This document shows, piece by piece, positions 61,001 to 64,000 of a stretch of 64,000 bases of DNA. Origin of the DNA: G963668605 sp963793625. Lineage in GTDB: Bacteria > Acidobacteriota > Terriglobia > Bryobacterales > Bryobacteraceae. The notes below the pieces were generated by a model. It did no database searches, had not been told where the DNA came from, and worked only from the letters and a program-made list of their open reading frames with translations. How positions within the stretch are numbered: position 1 is the stretch's first letter; each line of letters opens with the position of its first letter. Location: the NCBI GenBank assembly GCA_963793625.1, contig CAWCAT010000004.1:524711-588710 (forward strand), given 5' to 3'. The translations under genes and the position numbers were made by a program.

Positions 61001-61571
61001 GGATCGCCAGCATCGCCTGACCGTCACCAGCCTCTTTGAACTCCCTATCGGCAAAGGCCGCGCCATTGGATCCGGCATGCCCAGGCTGCTGAATGCCGCA
61101 ATCGGCGGTTGGCAGATCCAGGTTATTTATCTTGCCCAGAGCGGTCCGCCCATCGCCTTCGGCAACGTTCTCTGGCGCGGGAGCGGTCCCGAGGATCTCC
61201 ACCAACTCGTGTTGCCGGCCGGCGAACGCACGCCCGACCTCTGGTTCAACGCGCTCAAGAGTTCCGGACCAGGAGTAGTTGGCTTCGAGCCCATCACAGG
61301 AAAGGGCCTGGCCAACAACATTCGCACGTTCCCGCTGCGTCTCGGCGGCCTCCGCGCCGACGGCCAGAACTATTGGAACTCCGCGCTTTACAAACAGTTC
61401 GTTCTGCGCGAACACCTGAAGCTGCAGCTCCGCACCGAATGGGAAGGCGCACTCAACCACGCAAACTTCGCAGCACCTAATGCCGCCCCGGCCAACAGCC
61501 TCTTCGGGCAGGTTACAGGTACTCAAGGCGAGGCGAGGCGCATCTGGATCGGTTTGAAGCTCTTGTTCTAG
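58018..61571 (+). CDS. Oar-like TonB-dependent outer-membrane receptor (two frameshifts)
   Basis: About 1,183 residues in three frames from the ATG at 58018. It has a signal peptide (LFLTAVFLGGICFAQ), a carboxypeptidase-regulatory-like domain (GRVVDATGAAVPGAAVAGLN), a plug (DHRQLADLPMGGGDVMFL) and a barrel ending LKLLF. One extra C at each of 58612-58613 and 60853-60854 breaks the frame, both in the sequence TCGCCTGG; the restored joins read DFSLDGIANMTKARVSF and GYRWYHSLQSRFEKRFSHG. It lies 129 bp after the lyase-like gene and is probably part of the same locus. Substrate unknown. Confidence 0.82.
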
Positions 61572-61621
61572 ATCGATTCATCGGGCAGAGCACCAAACTG
61601 ACACTGGGGGAGACGCAACTA

Positions 61622-62194
61622 TTAACACCCGCCTGCCTGGCAGTGACAATCCAGGCAGCCATGCTCGGCGCAAGTGCCGCAGGCCTGTTCGAGCCGTTTG
61701 CGAAGGGCTTTGCGGGCCCGGTGGACGCGGACTGCGGCATTCTCTGCCGTTATCCCGGATTGCTGCGCCAGATCATTGAGGCTGCCATCATCCAGATCGA
61801 CGATCCGCAGGGCGTCACGATACTCTGGCTTCAGAGTGTCGAAGAGACTGGCGACACACTGGCAGATTTCGTCACGCAACTCTGGCGCAGGTTCGTGGCT
61901 GTCTTTGAAATCCCGCCCCCACGCTTCCATGGCTCGCGCCGATGTCGAGCGGTGTCGGTAATGATCGATCACGGCATTGCGCAGGACACGATAGAACCAA
62001 GCCACAACCTTTTCGTCCTGGACGCCGGCCCCATGCTCCAGTCCGCGTGCAAAAGCCGATTGCAGGATATCTTCAGCTGCGGCCCTGGACTCCACACGCT
62101 TTTCCAAAAACGCCAGGAACTCGCGATGCCCTGCCACTAGTTGGGCTATCGCCTGGGGCGACAAAGAATCGGACGACTCGTGTTCAGGGCTCAC
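61622..62194 (-). CDS. ECF sigma factor with C-terminal cysteine-rich tail
   Basis: This intact 190-residue protein has sigma region 2 (EDILQSAFARGLEHG, AWFYRVLRNAVIDHYRHRST) and region 4 (LKPEYRDALRIVDLDDGSLN, ENAAVRVHRARKALRKRLEQ). It ends with a tail containing six cysteines and one histidine: CGTCAEHGCLDCHCQAGGC. There is no anti-sigma gene beside it. Sigma factors of the CorE type in Myxococcus carry a C-terminal cysteine-rich metal-sensing domain, and this tail fits that idea, with a different spacing. It diverges from a metallothionein-like gene, 81 bp between starts. Direct metal control is an inference. Confidence 0.85.
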   Translation of the reverse strand: MSPEHESSDSLSPQAIAQLVAGHREFLAFLEKRVESRAAAEDILQSAFARGLEHGAGVQDEKVVAWFYRVLRNAVIDHYRHRSTSARAMEAWGRDFKDSHEPAPELRDEICQCVASLFDTLKPEYRDALRIVDLDDGSLNDLAQQSGITAENAAVRVHRARKALRKRLEQACGTCAEHGCLDCHCQAGGC

Positions 62195-62224
62195 GAGGCC
62201 AGCCTAGCACGCTGTGAGGTCGAC

Positions 62225-62250
62225 TGTAAGGTTTCTGACTGATGCACGTC
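62225..62250 (+). promoter_or_regulatory. Candidate ECF-type promoter of the metallothionein-like gene
   Basis: TGTAAGG at 62225-62231 (AA-containing -35) and CGTC at 62247-62250 (-10-like) are separated by 15 bases, the general pattern of ECF sigma promoters. Start codon ATG is at 62276. I see no matching sigma-70 promoter here. The proposal that the divergent sigma factor uses this site is inference. Confidence 0.4.
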
Positions 62251-62275
62251 AGCCCCTTTGAAAAGGAGATTTACA

Positions 62276-62431
62276 ATGACCGCCTTCAAGAACAACAACA
62301 CTACGGAAAAGACGAATTGCTGCGGCACGTGCGACTGCGGGACCTGTTCCTGCGGCTGCGAGAAAGACGCGTGCAACTGCCAGGAAAGCAACTGCGAGTG
62401 TGGTTGCCGCAAGCCCGCCACGGGCCAGTAG
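62276..62431 (+). CDS. Small metallothionein-like cysteine-rich protein
   Basis: This 51-residue protein starts at an ATG with AAGGAG eight bases upstream. After 14 residues (TAFKNNNTTEKTN) it contains twelve cysteines arranged as CC, then CxC and CxxC pairs (CCGTCDCGTCSCGC, then CNC, CEC, CGC), ending RKPATGQ. There are no aromatic residues in this part. This is the composition of a bacterial metallothionein, which would bind Zn, Cu or Cd, although histidines are absent and I do not recognise a named family. Divergent from the Cys-tailed ECF sigma gene. A terminator follows 6 bp later. Confidence 0.8.
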   Translation: MTAFKNNNTTEKTNCCGTCDCGTCSCGCEKDACNCQESNCECGCRKPATGQ

Positions 62432-62436
62432 TTGCG

Positions 62437-62478
62437 AAGAGCCTTGCCCTCCCCAATCCGGAGGGTGAGGCTCTTTTT
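62437..62478 (+). terminator. Intrinsic terminator after the metallothionein-like gene
   Basis: AAGAGCCTTGCCCTCC (62437-62452) pairs with GGAGGGTGAGGCTCTT (62460-62475) with two G-T-type pairs, followed by further T residues to 62478. It makes the short gene a single transcription unit. Confidence 0.85.
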
Positions 62479-62504
62479 GCCCCACGGCTGATATACTTTC
62501 TCAG

Positions 62505-64000
62505 TTGAACCCCTCGAAAAGAAACCTCGCCGTTGTCGGCTATCTGCTCATTCTGCTTGCGCTAAATGCGTATATCGCTCGCGACCTGTTCATCGCCGAG
62601 TACACAGGCCACATGAATTCGATTCAGGGACTGTGGATCAGCATGGCGCGGCTCGCAGCGGAGCATTGGTTCCAGCCGGCATGGTGGCCATTCCAGGATG
62701 GCGGCATGCCGTTCGAGCATACTTACATGCCGCTGGTGCCCGGCGCCACGGCGCTATACGCCAAGCTTGGGCATGTATCGGCCGCGCGGGCATTCAACAC
62801 GATCACGGGAATCGTGTATTGTCTCGGACCGCTAACTTTGTTCCTGATGGCGTGGCTCATGACGCGCGCACCGGGGTATAGCTTTTGGGCAGTGCTGGCG
62901 TACTCACTGACTTCTCCCGCGCGTGCCTTGATACGCGATCCGAACTTCGACCTGTCATTCTTATGGACCAGTCGGCGCTTATATACGATGGCAGTCTGGG
63001 ATGACGTACCGCATGGTGCCGCACTCTGTTTTCTGCCGCTCGTCATACTGTTCCTTTGGCTTTCGCTGACCAAGCGGTTGAGACGCTATTACGTGCTCAC
63101 GGGCGTGTTCATGGCCTTAACGGTGCTCGCGAGCGTGTTCGGCGCAGTCGCAATTCTGCTCAGCGTTGTGTGCCTGCTGTGGGTTCTTCCGCGAGAGCAA
63201 CTCAGAGCAAACATTCTGCTGATTGCGATCGTGGGTGGACTAGCTTATTTAGTGGTGTGTCCGTTCCTGCCACCGTCATTGATTGCGACAATCCGCGCAA
63301 ACCAGCAGATGTTTGCGGAAGATCAATGGTCCATGCGCTCGGTGACCGCGCTGAGCGTGGTCGGGCTCGGCTGGGCCATTGTTTGGAGCCTGCTGCTGCG
63401 CTGGACCAAAGACGTGACACTGCGTTTCTTTGTTCTGTTCGCGTTTCTAAGTTCCACCATCCCGCTGCTCGATGCCTATGGGAATCGACACTTCCTGCCG
63501 CAGGCTGGACGCTATCAACCGGAGATGGAAATCGGTCTTGCGCTGGCCATCGTATTCTCGCTTTGCGCTGCGTCGCAAAGGTTGCCACGCAACATCAAAA
63601 TTGGGCTCGGCTTCTTCCTGCTGTGCATGGCCGGAGAGCAACTCGTCAGCCATCGCCGCTACGCCCGCCAGATCATCTGGCCAAATGACATGACCGGCCG
63701 CATCGAGTACCGCGTCGCAAAGTGGGTCGATCAAAACATGCCCGGGCAGCGTGTTATGGTGCCCGGCTCCATCGCGCAATGGTTTAATGCATTCAGCGAC
63801 ACGCCGCAGCTTTCGGGTAGCTCTTATTCAACCACCCCCAACTGGATGCAGCAGAATGCGATGGTCAGTATCATGACCGGCGTGGGTCCGCAGGAAGCCG
63901 CGATTTCATTGCTCTGGCTGAAGGCGTTTGGAGTACAGGCCGTGACGGTCTGCGGTTTGAAAAGCACCGAATTCTGGAAGCCCTACGCCGATCCGAAGAA
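62505..64000 (+). CDS. Large multi-pass membrane protein (3' end cut by window), possibly a glycosyltransferase
   Basis: The frame opens at a TTG (62505) and stays open to the window end, 498 codons without a stop. The start is MNPSKRNLAVVGYLLILLAL; ATG at 62613 is an alternative. At least eight hydrophobic segments are visible, for example ALCFLPLVILFLWLSL, VFMALTVLASVFGAVAILL and LLIAIVGGLAYLVVCPFL. The early loop RLAAEHWFQPAWWPFQDGGM and HTYMPLVPGATALY is like that of membrane glycosyltransferases of the YfhO/GT39-like superfamily, where acidic and aromatic loop residues face the periplasm. Family placement is tentative. Confidence 0.6.
   Translation, partial: MNPSKRNLAVVGYLLILLALNAYIARDLFIAEYTGHMNSIQGLWISMARLAAEHWFQPAWWPFQDGGMPFEHTYMPLVPGATALYAKLGHVSAARAFNTITGIVYCLGPLTLFLMAWLMTRAPGYSFWAVLAYSLTSPARALIRDPNFDLSFLWTSRRLYTMAVWDDVPHGAALCFLPLVILFLWLSLTKRLRRYYVLTGVFMALTVLASVFGAVAILLSVVCLLWVLPREQLRANILLIAIVGGLAYLVVCPFLPPSLIATIRANQQMFAEDQWSMRSVTALSVVGLGWAIVWSLLLRWTKDVTLRFFVLFAFLSSTIPLLDAYGNRHFLPQAGRYQPEMEIGLALAIVFSLCAASQRLPRNIKIGLGFFLLCMAGEQLVSHRRYARQIIWPNDMTGRIEYRVAKWVDQNMPGQRVMVPGSIAQWFNAFSDTPQLSGSSYSTTPNWMQQNAMVSIMTGVGPQEAAISLLWLKAFGVQAVTVCGLKSTEFWKPYADPK

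Overview
This window looks like chromosomal DNA from an acidobacterium of the Solibacter/Bryobacter kind. That is an inference from gene content and not from a marker-gene comparison. The supporting signs are moderate-to-high GC, four very large Oar-like TonB-dependent receptors that each carry a carboxypeptidase-regulatory-like N-terminal domain, secreted DUF1080 and lyase-type enzymes, and an F-type ATPase operon that lacks the a and c subunits.

Layout. 1-5543: a NAD-linked bidirectional [NiFe] hydrogenase (HoxF fused to a GltD-like flavoprotein, HoxU, HoxY, HoxH), cut off at its 5' side by the window edge. 5609-8999: the first Oar-like receptor. 9045-17026: housekeeping block, with lepA diverging from crotonase-ribH-nusB, and mnmE-khpB-yidC-yidD-rnpA-rpmH on the minus strand. 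17027-17479: a regulatory region with two good sigma-70 promoters pointing outward. 17480-25718: a siderophore-type TonB receptor, then on the minus strand a three-gene GMC dehydrogenase set (Tat/lipobox subunit 3, FAD subunit, membrane-anchored nonaheme cytochrome), a hemerythrin protein and an M3 peptidase. 25852-31994: atpF'-atpF-atpH-atpA-atpG-atpD-atpC, tRNA-Pro(GGG) and a terminator. 31996-33289: an ISL3-type insertion sequence with 8-bp target duplications, inserted in the T-tract of that terminator. 33352-38729: a methyltransferase relic, a nucleoside-hydrolase-like protein, a secreted protein of unknown function, a DUF362 protein and a sugar-acid gene set (DapA-like aldolase, MFS transporter, mandelate-racemase-family enzyme; to 40923). 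41109-44644: an Oar-like receptor. 45403-51783: hybrid histidine kinase, VOC protein, TonB-C protein, LamG-like secreted protein and leuA. 51929-61571: two Oar-like receptors flanking a DUF1080 protein and a lyase-like enzyme, which reads as a SusD-less carbohydrate-uptake locus. 61622-62431: an ECF sigma factor with a cysteine-rich tail, divergent from a tiny metallothionein-like gene. 62505-64000: a large membrane protein running off the window.

Sequence quality matters here. By hand I found about 21 single-base frameshifts, nearly all of them extra bases. They break genes that cannot normally be dispensed with (yidC three times, atpH, leuA, mnmE, khpB). In every case the protein resumes in another frame with no loss of conserved sequence, so I treat these as sequencing or assembly errors and give the reconstructed spans. 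The methyltransferase relic at 33352 is different: it has lost its core and is a real pseudogene.

The most interesting biology, in my view, is the Cys-tailed sigma factor with its metallothionein-like neighbour, the HoxF-GltD fusion, the rnpA start buried inside rpmH, and the GMC dehydrogenase paired with a nonaheme cytochrome.
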